A DNA stretch of 64,000 nt from Svornostia abyssi (lineage in GTDB: Bacteria > Actinomycetota > Thermoleophilia > Solirubrobacterales > Solirubrobacteraceae). Made by a program: the position numbers and the translations under genes. A model generated the notes under the pieces. That model was given only the letters and a program-made list of their open reading frames with translations. It did not search any database and was not told where the DNA came from. This document shows, piece by piece, positions 25,084 to 33,729 of the stretch (its first letter is position 1; every line of letters begins with the position of its first letter). The DNA lies in the NCBI GenBank assembly GCA_024666565.1, contig CP088295.1, forward strand, positions 2,852,001 to 2,916,000, read 5' to 3'.

Positions 25084-26339
25084 CAGGCGCCCACCTCCGC
25101 GATGATCGCGCCGGGGCCCTCGGCGGTGCGGCCCAGGCCCTCGGACTCGGCGCCGACCAGGATCGAGATCTTGCCGGCGTGCTTGTTCTCGTGCATGAGC
25201 TGGTGCGCGTGGGCGACGTCCTCGAAGGGCATCGTCTTCCACAGCACCGGCTGGATCAGGCCCTGGTCGATCAGGGCGTTCGCCTTCGTGCACTCCCACG
25301 CGTTGGCGAAGTGCGAGCCGATGATCTCCTTCTGGCGCATCCAGAGGTAGCGGACGTCGAAGTCCAGCGTGTAGCCGGAGGTCGCCCCGCAGATCACGAC
25401 CTTGCCGAAGGTCTTGACCGTGAAGACCGACGTCGGGAAGGTCGCGGCGCCGACGTGCTCGAAGACGATGTCGGGCGACTCGCCGAGGATCTCCTTCACG
25501 CGCTTGGCGAAGGCGCGCGAGACCTTGAAGCGCTCCTTCTCCTCCTCGGGCGTCTCCTTGCCCGTGCGCATCATCCCCGCGAACTCGCTGCGGTTGATGT
25601 AGTCCTTGGCGCCGAGCTGCTTGACCAGCTCGCCCTTCTCGTCGGACGACACGACGCCGACCGACTCGCCGCCCGCCGCCTTGACGAGCTGCGTGGCGAA
25701 CACGCCGAGGCCGCCCGCCGCGCCCCAGATCAGGACCTTCTGGCCCGCCTGGATCTGCGCGCGGTTGAAGAGCATGCGGTACGCGGTGAAGTAGGTCAGG
25801 CCGTAGGAGGCCGCCTCTTCCCAGGACAGCGACTTGGGCTTGGGCAGCAGCTGCTGCGCCTGCACCTTGGTGAACTGCGCGAACGAGCCCCAGGTGGTCT
25901 CGTAGCCCCAGATCTTCTGCGACGGCGCGGCCATCGGGTCGAGGCCGTGGACCTCGGGGTCCTCGTAGCTCGTCTGGTTGCAGTGGATGACGACCTCGTC
26001 GCCGACCTTCCAGCGCGTGACGCCGGGCCCGACCTTCCACACGATGCCGGAGGCGTCGGAGCCGCCGATGTGGTGGCCGTACTCGGGATGGTCGGCGTAG
26101 CCGAAGACGGAGACGGGCTGACCGAGCGACGCCCAGACGTTGTTGAAGTTCACGCCGGCGGCCATGACGCGCACGATGACCTCGAACGCCTTGGGCTCCG
26201 GAACCTCGATCTCCTCGACCTGGAAGGCGTCCTTGGGCTCGCCTTCACGCTCTTGGCGGATGACCCACGCGGCCATCGTCGCGGGCAGCTCGCCCGGCTC
26301 GGCATCCACTTTGGTCACTTGGGTCAGATCGACGGCCAC
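25083..26339 (-). CDS. ccr: Crotonyl-CoA carboxylase/reductase
   Basis: A 418-residue MDR-family enzyme with the crotonyl-CoA carboxylase/reductase signature: GVNFNNVWASLGQPVSVFGY near 63, HPEYGHHIGGSDASGIVW near 83, IWGYETTWGSFAQF near 143, the NADPH motif WGAAGGLGVFATQ near 205 and IIGSHFANAWECTKAN near 340. The Asn of FNN, the acid in GYET and the His of GSHFAN occupy the places of the CO2-binding residues known in this family; where some members have Phe before that acid, this one has Tyr, if my alignment by eye is right. It reductively carboxylates crotonyl-CoA to (2S)-ethylmalonyl-CoA, the signature step of the ethylmalonyl-CoA pathway. The ABM-like gene is coupled downstream. Confidence 0.95.
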   Translation of the reverse strand: MAVDLTQVTKVDAEPGELPATMAAWVIRQEREGEPKDAFQVEEIEVPEPKAFEVIVRVMAAGVNFNNVWASLGQPVSVFGYADHPEYGHHIGGSDASGIVWKVGPGVTRWKVGDEVVIHCNQTSYEDPEVHGLDPMAAPSQKIWGYETTWGSFAQFTKVQAQQLLPKPKSLSWEEAASYGLTYFTAYRMLFNRAQIQAGQKVLIWGAAGGLGVFATQLVKAAGGESVGVVSSDEKGELVKQLGAKDYINRSEFAGMMRTGKETPEEEKERFKVSRAFAKRVKEILGESPDIVFEHVGAATFPTSVFTVKTFGKVVICGATSGYTLDFDVRYLWMRQKEIIGSHFANAWECTKANALIDQGLIQPVLWKTMPFEDVAHAHQLMHENKHAGKISILVGAESEGLGRTAEGPGAIIAEVGA

Positions 26340-26416
26340 GGTTGAAGAACCCCTACGTTTCGCGGTCAGGACAGCGGCCGAATCCTACCCTCCGGACCGC
26401 CGCGGCGGCGTGCGCC

Positions 26417-26863
26417 CTACGGCTGGAGGAGATCGTTGTTCGAGTTCGGCCGCTCAGGGCCGACCGCGAGGGTCGCCGAGGTGGCGCGCTGGCCGTCACC
26501 GACGGTGACGGTGTACTCGCCCTCGGGCAGGTCCGCCTGCAGCGACGCGGTGTCCGACGGGTTGATCGGGCCGGTGCGCTGACGCAGGCCGGCGTCCTGG
26601 CCCGCGGTCTCCAGGCGCAGCTCCTTCGAGCCGCGGGTCTGGTTAGTCACGACGAGCCGGATCGGCCCGGCGCCGAACTTCGTCGGCGACACGGCGAGCT
26701 GCTCGTCGAGGATCGCGGCGTTCACGACGATGGGCGTCGGCGGGCGGTCGCCGCGCTCTTCGGGCTCCTCGGAGCCGCACGATGCGGCGAACAGCCCGAG
26801 GGCCAGCACACCCGCGATCAGGCGCGGGCGAGTAGGGGCCATGGCAAGCGTCGCGGTCTCCAT
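26417..26863 (-). CDS. Small secreted lipoprotein
   Basis: A protein of 148 residues (141 if the ATG at 26842 is used). The N terminus RLIAGVLALGLFAASCGSEE is a lipoprotein signal with Cys after AAS. The mature part is Glu/Arg/Pro-rich, then a beta-sandwich-like domain: TPIVVNAAILDEQLAV, IRLVVTNQTRGSKELRLE, LPEGEYTVTVGDG. This looks like a small Ig-like or cupredoxin-like fold without copper ligands. Function unknown. It lies 77 bp upstream of ccr on the same strand, with a small GC-rich inverted repeat (CCGCCGCGGCGG) between. Confidence 0.75.
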   Translation of the reverse strand: METATLAMAPTRPRLIAGVLALGLFAASCGSEEPEERGDRPPTPIVVNAAILDEQLAVSPTKFGAGPIRLVVTNQTRGSKELRLETAGQDAGLRQRTGPINPSDTASLQADLPEGEYTVTVGDGQRATSATLAVGPERPNSNNDLLQP

Positions 26864-26898
26864 CCCGTACGTGCGTCGGCAGTGACGCGCAGCAGACC

Positions 26899-27102
26899 CT
26901 AACCGACGAGCGCGCGGCGCTCGGCGTCGAGCTGCTCGAGCTCCGTCTGGAGGTGGTCCCAGGCCTCGGCCTCGGCCTCCACGTACGGCGCGCCTTCGAG
27001 GTTGCGAAGGGCCTCGCGGTAGTCGATCCACGCGTCGGTGACAGCGGCGTCGAGCTCGGCGAGCCGGACGGCGGGGTCGTTGGATGTCGCGAACGAGGAC
27101 AT
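26899..27102 (-). CDS. Small acidic helical protein
   Basis: A 67-residue protein, MSSFATSNDPAVRLAELDAA followed by a long amphipathic helix rich in Ala, Glu and Leu (EAEAEAWDHLQTELEQLDAE). It looks like a short coiled-coil protein. No family recognised. It is 35 bp upstream of the lipoprotein gene on the same strand. The Glu/Leu periodicity and clean start/stop support it as a real gene, but only moderately. Confidence 0.5.
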   Translation of the reverse strand: MSSFATSNDPAVRLAELDAAVTDAWIDYREALRNLEGAPYVEAEAEAWDHLQTELEQLDAERRALVG

Positions 27103-27206
27103 GCGGTCGATGCTAGATGATCGGTCAGCCTGGTGACTGGGCGCAATCGTCCGGTCGTCCGCAAGCGCGCGTGCACGCCGTCGGTGCCCCGCGGTACCAC
27201 TGCAGG

Positions 27207-28879
27207 ATGCCGCTCGCCGACCAGCCGCTCGCCACCGCCGAGTACCTCGTCGTGGACTGCGAGACGAACGGACGGTCCGGCGCAGGATGCGAGCTGACCG
27301 AGGTCGGCGCCGTGCTCGTGGGCGGCGGGGGAGCTGCACGACCGGTGGTCGTCGCTGGTGGCGGTCCGTACGCCGCTGACGCGCCGCATCCAGCGCTTCA
27401 CCGGCATCACGCAGGCGATGGTCGACGGCGCGCCGCCGCCGCAGGCGGTCCTGCAGCAGTTCGCCACGCGGATGGAGGGCCGGGTGCTCGTCGCCCACAA
27501 CGCCCCGTTCGACCGGCGTGCGCTCGCGCAGGGCTTCCGGGAGGCCGGGCTGCGGTGGCCCGACCCGCCGGTGCTGTGCACGGTCGCGCTCGCGCGGCGG
27601 TTCGCGCCGCTGCAGACGCAGCGCAAGCTCGGGGCGCTCGCCGCGGGGCTGGGGATCGACGTCGATCAGGCGCACCGGGCGCTGCCCGACGCCGAGACGT
27701 GCGCGCGGATCCTCTGTGCCCTGCTGCCGCGGCTCATCGCGTCGGTGGAGACGGTGGGGGGAGGCGCTGGCGCTGCTGCGCCCGGCGCGCAGCCGCCCGC
27801 GCAGGGTGCGCGCGGGGAGGACGGTCGGCGGGCTGCCGGCGGCCGGCGGCGCGCATCGCCCCGCGGGCCTGGCCGAGCTCCCCGACGAGCCCGGGATCTA
27901 CATCGTCCGCAACGCGGCGGGTCAGCCGCTGTACGTCGGCAAGTCCGTGGCGATCCGGGCCCGCGCCCGCGCGCACTTCCAACCGTCAGCTCCGCCGGAG
28001 GCGTGGACGGCGCAGGCCGCATCGGTGGAGGCGCGGGTGTGCGGCTCCGAGCTCGGGGCGCTCGTCCTCGAATGCCGGGAGATCAAGCGCCTGCGCCCGC
28101 CGGGCAACGTGCGCCTCAAGCACGACGATCCGTACGTCTTCCTGCGCTGCCGCCTGGACATCCCGTTCCCGGTGCTGGAGATCGCGCGCGAGCCCGCGTC
28201 CGGGCACGCCGTCACGATCGGCCCGCTGCAGGGCCACCGCGCGGCGACGGAGCTCATGGAGCAGCTCAACTCCCTGTTCGGCCTGCGCCACTGCGGCCGG
28301 GCGCTGCCACGGCGTGAGCACCCGTCCGCGTACGGGCAGATGGGGCGCTGCCTGTCCCCGTGCCTGCAGGACCTCGATCCGAACCTCTACCGCCGCCCGG
28401 CTGGACGAGGCCCTCGGGTTGTTCGTGCACGCCGACCCACCCACCCGCGACGGCGGTGCCGCGCTGCTCGAGCACGTCGCGATGGAGATGGAGGAGGCCG
28501 CGGCTGCTCAGCACTACGAGCGGGCCGCCTGGCTGCGGCGTCGCCGCGAGCGGCTGAAGGTGCTGTGCCGTCGCCTGTCGGAGGCCACCGGGACGCTACG
28601 GGCCACCCATGCGCGTCCGTCGCTGATCATCGCGCCGCACCCGCGGGGGCCGCGCCCGGTGACGCGTTCTGGCTCGTCGGCGGGCGGCTGGTGGACTGGT
28701 GCCGGGCGACGTCGGAGGCCGAGCTGGAACGCCGCAGCGCAGCGGCGCTCGCACGGGCCGCGGGGCGCGTGGCGGCGCACGTGCCGGCCGAGGAGGTCGA
28801 CGAGCTGCGGATCGTCGCGACGTGGCTCGCCTCGCACGAGCACGAGGTCCGTGAGCTCGACGCGCTCGCTACGGCGTGA
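27207..28879 (+). CDS. DEDD exonuclease - GIY-YIG (UvrC-like) fusion, four frame breaks
   Basis: Residues about 1-190 are a DnaQ-like DEDDh exonuclease: VVDCETNG, the HNAPFDRRAL motif and HRALPDAETCARIL. The second half is a GIY-YIG nuclease domain with PGIYIVRNAAGQPLYVGKS and the UvrC-like block ALVLECREIKRLRPPGN, then a UVR-like helical segment (AAAAQHYERAAWLRRRRERL). The combination matches actinobacterial exonuclease/UvrC-like proteins of unknown repair role. The reading frame is broken at G run 27327-27331, G run 27756-27761, C run 28396-28398 (one extra base each) and around G run 28646-28650 (one base missing). Correcting these gives one continuous protein of about 557 residues. Its stop overlaps the convergent ygfZ stop. 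Confidence 0.78.
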
Positions 28880-29825
28880 ACGGCAGATCGACGACGGTGG
28901 CGGTGCCGCCGCCTTCGATCTCGAGGACCGCGCCCGGCTCGGCTTCGCGGCGCACGATCGCCAGGCCGATCGGGCCGTGCACAGGAGAGACCACCGAGCT
29001 GGCGAGGCGGCCGACCTCCTTCTCGCCGAGGCGCAGCGTGGCGCCCGTCACGATCGGGGCGGACAGCTTGAGCCCGCGCAGGTGCCGGTTGGGCTTGCCC
29101 TTGTAGAAGAGCCGGGCGACGGTCTCCTGGCCGACGTAACAGCCCTTCGTGAAGCTCACGGCGCGCTCGTTCAGCGCGGCCTCCTGCGGGATCACCGACT
29201 CGTCGAGATCGAGCCCGTAGCGCGGGCGGCCGTGCTCGACGCGCACGATCTCCGCGATCTCCTCCCCGACGGGCGCGGCGCCCGCGGCGACGAGCGCGGC
29301 GTGGACGGCGTCGCGATCCTCGGCGGGCGCGAGGACGTCGACGCCGAGATCGGTGGCGATGAGGCGCACGTCACGGTCGCCGAGGGTGGCGGCGACGTGG
29401 TCGTGCTCGTCGGTCCCGAGGCCGGCGCGGTCCGCGCCCGTCACCCGGCGTGCGTCGGGGCCGGCGACGCTCAGCAGCGCGCGCTGGAGCGTGCGCTTGT
29501 GCAGCTCGACGTCGTAGCCGAGCTTGAAGGTCCGGATCGTGTCGAAGACGGCCTGCAGCGCGGTGCGCTCGGTGTCGAGCAGCAGCTCGTCGCCGGCGTC
29601 GAGCACGCGGAGGTCCGCGCGCATCTTGCCCTTGTGGGTGAGCAGCGCGGCGTAGCAGCCGCGCCCGGGCTCGAGGCCGAGGATGTCGTTCGTGACCTGC
29701 CCGGCGAGGAACTCCTTCGCGCCGGCGCCCGTGAGGGCGAGCTTGCCGCGGTCCGAGCGGTCGACGACCGCCGCGTACTGCGTGATGGCGCGGTACCCGT
29801 CGATGATCTGGTCGATGGCGGCCAT
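28869..29825 (-). CDS. ygfZ: YgfZ/GcvT-family folate-binding Fe-S maturation protein
   Basis: A 318-residue GcvT-fold protein. The YgfZ signature K-G-C-Y-x-G-Q-E occurs as FTKGCYVGQETVARL near residue 230. N-terminal RSDRGKLALTGAGAKEFLAGQVTNDI and GCYAALLTHKGKMRADLRVL match the folate-binding fold (quoted in parts). YgfZ proteins help repair or build Fe-S enzymes, using tetrahydrofolate. Start ATG at 29825 is preceded by a CAGGG site. It is divergent from the CDF transporter gene across 77 bp. A dimethylglycine-oxidase-like delta subunit of the demethylase is an unlikely alternative, because of the KGCYVGQE motif. Confidence 0.92.
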   Translation of the reverse strand: MAAIDQIIDGYRAITQYAAVVDRSDRGKLALTGAGAKEFLAGQVTNDILGLEPGRGCYAALLTHKGKMRADLRVLDAGDELLLDTERTALQAVFDTIRTFKLGYDVELHKRTLQRALLSVAGPDARRVTGADRAGLGTDEHDHVAATLGDRDVRLIATDLGVDVLAPAEDRDAVHAALVAAGAAPVGEEIAEIVRVEHGRPRYGLDLDESVIPQEAALNERAVSFTKGCYVGQETVARLFYKGKPNRHLRGLKLSAPIVTGATLRLGEKEVGRLASSVVSPVHGPIGLAIVRREAEPGAVLEIEGGGTATVVDLPFTP

Positions 29826-29902
29826 ACCCTGACTGTAGATGAGCCGTCCCACGATCCACGCACGACCGACCGCACGGGCCGCGGAACGGCCCATCTAGTC
29901 CC

Positions 29903-30847
29903 GTGAGCCACGACCACCACCACACGCACGACCATGACCACGGAGGTCACGGGCACTCGCACGCGCCGAGCGCGGATGCCGACCGCCGCTGGCTGGCGAT
30001 CGCGCTCGGGATCATCGCGGCGTTCATGCTCGTGGAGGTCGTCGCGGGCATCCTCGCCGACTCGCTGGCGCTGCTCTCCGACGCGGCGCACATGCTCACC
30101 GATGCGGGCGCGATCGCCCTCGCCCTCGTCGCGGCGCGGATCGCGACGCGCCCGGCGAAGGGCCGGTTCACGTTCGGGTTCGGCCGCGCGGAGATCCTCA
30201 GCGCGCAGATCAACGGCGCGACCCTCCTCGTGCTCGCGGGGGTCATCGGCGTGGAGGGCGTGCAGCGCCTGATCGACCCGCCCGCGGTGGAGGGGGCGAT
30301 CGTCATCGCGGTCGGCGTCATCGGCGCGGCCGTGAACGTCGGCGCCGCCTGGGCGCTGGCGAAGGCCGAGCGCCAGAGCCTGAACGTCGAGGGCGCGCGC
30401 CAGCACGTCCTGACCGACCTCTACGCGTCGCTGGCGGCCGCGAGCGCGGGCCTCATCATCGTCCTGACCGGGTTCGACCGCGCGGATGCGATCGCGTCGC
30501 TCATCGTCGCGTTCCTGCTGCTGCGCTCGGGCTGGCGCCTGTCCCGCGACGCGGCCGCGGTCCTGCTCGAGGGCGCGCCGCGCGGCATGGATCCGGTGGC
30601 GATCGGCCGGGCCCTCGCCGCCGCACCCGGCGTGGTGCAGGTCCACGATCTCCACGTGTGGGAGGTGACGTCGGGCTTCGTGACGCTGTCCGCGCACATC
30701 GTCGTCGCGTCCGGCGATGACTGCCACGCGCGCCGGCGTGAGCTCAAGACGCTCCTCGACGACGACTTCGGCATCCAGCACACGACGCTGCAGGTCGACC
30801 ACGCGCCCGCTCCGGCGCTGCTCGACATCGAGCCGCGCCCGCACTGA
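29903..30847 (+). CDS. CDF-family metal (zinc-type) exporter, CzcD-like
   Basis: A 314-residue cation-diffusion-facilitator protein. The N terminus is a His-rich metal-binding stretch (MSHDHHHTHDHDHGGHGHSH). Six helices follow, with the H-x3-D metal sites LLSDAAHMLTDAGAIAL (TM2) and ARQHVLTDLYASL (TM5), and a C-terminal ferredoxin-like domain with VQVHDLHVWEVTSGF. It is a proton-driven exporter, most likely for Zn2+ (and perhaps Co2+ or Cd2+). The gene ends 13 bp from the convergent metal-importer operon, so import and export genes meet tail to tail. Confidence 0.93.
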   Translation: MSHDHHHTHDHDHGGHGHSHAPSADADRRWLAIALGIIAAFMLVEVVAGILADSLALLSDAAHMLTDAGAIALALVAARIATRPAKGRFTFGFGRAEILSAQINGATLLVLAGVIGVEGVQRLIDPPAVEGAIVIAVGVIGAAVNVGAAWALAKAERQSLNVEGARQHVLTDLYASLAAASAGLIIVLTGFDRADAIASLIVAFLLLRSGWRLSRDAAAVLLEGAPRGMDPVAIGRALAAAPGVVQVHDLHVWEVTSGFVTLSAHIVVASGDDCHARRRELKTLLDDDFGIQHTTLQVDHAPAPALLDIEPRPH

Positions 30848-30860
30848 GCCGGCGGCCGGG

Positions 30861-31766
30861 TCAGCGCTCGGCCGCGAGGGCGGTGGCCGTCGCCCGCGCG
30901 CGCCGGCGCCGGCGCACCGCCGTCGCGATGAGCCCGTACTTCGGCGAGACGAGCAGCGCGAGCGCGAAGCACACGGCGCACACCAGGCCCATGGTCCCCG
31001 CGATCGAGCTGTCGCCGACGACCGCGCCCCAGTACCCGGCGACCGCGCCGATCCAGCCGATGCCGACGGCCAGCGCGACCATCACGGCCAGGCGGTCCGT
31101 CAGCAGGTACGCGGTCGCGCCGGGCACGATGAGCAGCGTGACGACGAGAATCGCGCCGACGGACTCGAAGGCCGTGACGGCGGTGATCGCGACCGCGACG
31201 AGCATGAGCCGCGAGAGCATCTGGGGCCGCAGGCCGATCGTCTGCGAGAAGCCCGGGTCGAAGGTCGATGCCTTGAGCTCCTTCCACGCGAGGATCACGA
31301 ACGCGAGGTTCAGCGCCGCGATACTGCCGATGACCACGATCGACCGCGCGACGTCGACGCCTCCGATCGTCCAGACGTCGAACGGCGCGAACGCGATCTC
31401 GCCGTAGATCGTGGAGTCGAGGTCCAGGTGGATGCCGCTCGCGTAGCGGGTCACACCGAGCACGCCGAGGGCGAACAGCAACGGGAACACCAGGCCGATC
31501 GCGGCATCGGAGCGCACCAGGCCCGTGGAGCGCAGGCCGTCGATGGCCAGGACGCAGAGGACCGCGAAGATCGCGCCGCCGACGATGACGGCGAACGGCG
31601 CCCGGGTGTGCAGCAGGAGCCAGGTGGCGACGATCCCCGGGAGCACGGCATGGCTCACCGCATCGGAGAGCAGCGCGGCGCGGCGCAGGACGAGGAACGG
31701 GCCGAGGAGCCCGCACGCGGTGGCCGTCAGCCCCGCGGTGATGATGATGACGAGGTCGTCGTTCAC
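30861..31766 (-). CDS. Metal ABC importer, second permease (ZnuB/MntB/TroD type)
   Basis: A 301-residue ABC-3-family permease with about eight helices: LTATACGLLGPFLVLRRAALL and SHAVLPGIVATWLLL at the start, GLRPQMLSRLMLVAVAITAV and VGAILVVTLLIVPGATAYLL later, all typical of Mn/Zn/Fe ABC permeases. The C-terminal tail is Arg-rich (RRRRRARATATALAAER). Its GTG start overlaps the preceding permease-HTH gene as GTGA. It is the last gene of the DtxR-SBP-ATPase-permease-permease operon and presumably heterodimerises with the other permease. Confidence 0.9.
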   Translation of the reverse strand: MNDDLVIIITAGLTATACGLLGPFLVLRRAALLSDAVSHAVLPGIVATWLLLHTRAPFAVIVGGAIFAVLCVLAIDGLRSTGLVRSDAAIGLVFPLLFALGVLGVTRYASGIHLDLDSTIYGEIAFAPFDVWTIGGVDVARSIVVIGSIAALNLAFVILAWKELKASTFDPGFSQTIGLRPQMLSRLMLVAVAITAVTAFESVGAILVVTLLIVPGATAYLLTDRLAVMVALAVGIGWIGAVAGYWGAVVGDSSIAGTMGLVCAVCFALALLVSPKYGLIATAVRRRRRARATATALAAER

Positions 31767-33001
31767 GTCGCGAGCTCCTGCAGGCGGTCGGCGACGTCGT
31801 CGCCGAGGCTGGCGCGCACGTCGCGCGGGTCGGGTTCGCGAGCGTCGGGAAGTTCGAGCGACGCGCCGTGCTCGAGCCACGCGGCCCACAGGTCGCGGCG
31901 CTGCTCGAGCTCGTGGGCGGCGGCCGCGCCGGCTTCGGTCAGGCGCAGCCGGTGCTCGGCGCCGTCGCGACGGAGCAGGCCGGCGCGCTCGAGGCGCCGC
32001 AGGGTCCGCGTGAGCTGCGCGCGCGGCCGGCCGGTTGCGAGGCGCAGCTCGGCCACGGTGGGCGGCGGGCCGGCGTGCATCGCGGTCTCGACCTCGAGCA
32101 GCACGCCCTCAAACGCGGCACGGCGGCGCTCGGCCGCGACATGACGCGCGCGCCACAGCGCGCCGCGTCCCGGGCTGAGCAGCACGGCGGCGAGTGCGAC
32201 GCAGAAGCCGACGACGACCACGACCGGGCCCGTCGGCAGCTCCGAGCCTGTGGCGAGCAGCGCGCCGGCGATCCCGATGCCCGCCCCGATGACGCCGGCC
32301 AGCGGGAGCAGGGTGCGCAGGCGATGGGTGAGCTGGCGGGCGGCCACGACCGGGCTGATGAGCATCGCGACCATGAGGATCGCGCCGACCATGCGCACGC
32401 CGATGACGACCGCGACGACGAGGAGGACGGTCATCGCGACGTCCAGGACGCGGACGGGCAGCCCCAGCGAACCGGCGAAGTCCGCGTCGAAGAGCGCGAC
32501 CTTGAGGATCCGGAACCCGATCGCGACGAACAGCAGCGAGGCGCCGGCGAGCGCGGCCATCACCACGAGGTCGCGTTCGAGCAGGCCGGCCGCCTGGCCG
32601 AAGAGGTACTTCTCCAGCCCGGCCTGATTCGCGTTGTTCTGCGACGAGATGTACGTCAGCAGGACGATGCCGAGGCTGAAGAAGCACGACAGCACGACGC
32701 CGATCGCGGCGTCCGGGCGGATGCGGCTCGTGCGCTCGATGGCGACCATGAGCACCGCTGCGGCGATCCCGGCGAACGCGGCGCCCACGATGAGGCTGCC
32801 GGCGTCCTTCGCCCCGGTGAGCAGAAAGGCGATGCAGACGCCCGGCAGCGCCGCGTGAGCGATCGCGTCACCGACGAGGCTGCGTTCCCTCAGCACCGCG
32901 AAGCTCCCGAGCACGCCGGAGGTCAGCCCGAGGATCGCCGCCCCGATGACGACGACCGCGTCGGTGTACGAGAGCGGCAGGAGGTCGATCAGCCAGCCCA
33001 C
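31763..33001 (-). CDS. Metal ABC importer permease with C-terminal winged-helix domain
   Basis: A 412-residue protein. Residues about 1-280 are an ABC-3 permease (GLTSGVLGSFAVLRERSLVG, DAIAHAALPGVCIAFLL, VLDVAMTVLLVVAVVIGVRM, VGAILMVAMLISPVVAARQL). Residues about 300-412 are an additional cytosolic domain with a helix-turn-helix/wing pattern: TVAELRLATGRPRAQLTRTL, then LERAGLLRRDGAEHRLRLTE. This resembles DtxR/MarR-like winged helices. Fused permease-regulator layouts are known in some Mn/Fe importers but are uncommon. The extra domain may sense metal or bind the operon regulator's partner; that is inference. The start overlaps the ATPase gene by 13 bp. Confidence 0.87.
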   Translation of the reverse strand: MGWLIDLLPLSYTDAVVVIGAAILGLTSGVLGSFAVLRERSLVGDAIAHAALPGVCIAFLLTGAKDAGSLIVGAAFAGIAAAVLMVAIERTSRIRPDAAIGVVLSCFFSLGIVLLTYISSQNNANQAGLEKYLFGQAAGLLERDLVVMAALAGASLLFVAIGFRILKVALFDADFAGSLGLPVRVLDVAMTVLLVVAVVIGVRMVGAILMVAMLISPVVAARQLTHRLRTLLPLAGVIGAGIGIAGALLATGSELPTGPVVVVVGFCVALAAVLLSPGRGALWRARHVAAERRRAAFEGVLLEVETAMHAGPPPTVAELRLATGRPRAQLTRTLRRLERAGLLRRDGAEHRLRLTEAGAAAAHELEQRRDLWAAWLEHGASLELPDAREPDPRDVRASLGDDVADRLQELAT

Positions 33002-33729
33002 TGCAGCGCCTCCGCGCCGGTCCCGTAGGCACGCGCGAGCATGTCGGGCGCCAGGGACTCGGAGACCGGGCCGCACGCGATCGCGCGGACGTTGAGCAGC
33101 AGGGCCCAGTCGAAGCGCTCGCGCACCGTTGCGAGCTCGTGGTGCACGACCACGATGGAGCGACCCTCGTCGCGGAGCTCGCCGAGGAGTTCGAGCAGGC
33201 TCGCCTGCGTGCGCGCGTCGATGCCTGCGAACGGCTCGTCCATGACGAGCAGCGGCGTCTCCTGCGCGAGGGCGCGGGCGAAGAACACGCGCTGGCGCTG
33301 CCCGCCCGAGAGCTGACCGATCTGCCGATCCGCGTACGCGGCCATCCCGACCCGGTCGAGCGCCGCCGCCGCGATCGCGCGGTCCTCACGGCCGACCCGG
33401 CGAAACCAGCCCGTCGACCGGTAGCGGCCCATGGCGACGACCTCGCCGACGGTGATGGGGAAGTCCCAGTCGACGGCCTCGCGCTGAGGCACGTAGGCGA
33501 CGTGGTCGAGCGCCGCCCGGGCCGGGTGCCCGGAGATGAGGCTCTGGCCGGAGTCGACGGCGATGAGCCCGAGCGCGGCGCGCAGGAGCGTCGACTTGCC
33601 GGCCCCGTTCGGGCCGACGATCGCCGAGAGCGAGCCGGTGGGGAACGTCGCGTCGACGTCCCACAGCACCGGCCGCGCGCCGTACGACACGGTGATCCGG
33701 CGGACTTCCAGCGCCGCTGCCCCGCTCAT
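32989..33729 (-). CDS. Metal ABC importer ATPase subunit
   Basis: A 246-residue ABC ATPase: Walker A VGPNGAGKSTLL near residue 40, Q-loop YVPQREAVDWDFP near 83, signature LSGGQRQRVFFARAL near 141, Walker B LLVMDEPFAGID near 160, and switch His VVVHHELATV near 192. The V-D-W-D-F-P insert after the Q-loop is typical of Mn/Zn importer ATPases. Its ATG overlaps the binding-protein stop as ATGA. It powers import through the two permeases downstream. Confidence 0.94.
   Translation of the reverse strand: MSGAAALEVRRITVSYGARPVLWDVDATFPTGSLSAIVGPNGAGKSTLLRAALGLIAVDSGQSLISGHPARAALDHVAYVPQREAVDWDFPITVGEVVAMGRYRSTGWFRRVGREDRAIAAAALDRVGMAAYADRQIGQLSGGQRQRVFFARALAQETPLLVMDEPFAGIDARTQASLLELLGELRDEGRSIVVVHHELATVRERFDWALLLNVRAIACGPVSESLAPDMLARAYGTGAEALQWAG

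Noticed and set aside
25179..26345. A 388-codon open frame opposite ccr
   Set aside because: Same reason: antisense shadow of a clearly conserved gene.
27327..28650. Programmed frameshifting in the exonuclease gene
   Set aside because: Four breaks, all at G/C runs and of both signs, without a shared slippery motif, and similar breaks occur in many unrelated genes, so error is the simpler explanation.
28869..29825. Folate-binding delta subunit of the demethylase
   Set aside because: The protein has the YgfZ signature KGCYVGQE and lies 25 kb from the demethylase genes.
27117..29906. A 929-codon open frame spanning three genes
   Set aside because: It runs through the exonuclease/GIY-YIG gene in changing correct and incorrect frames and then opposite ygfZ; only short pieces are real coding sequence.
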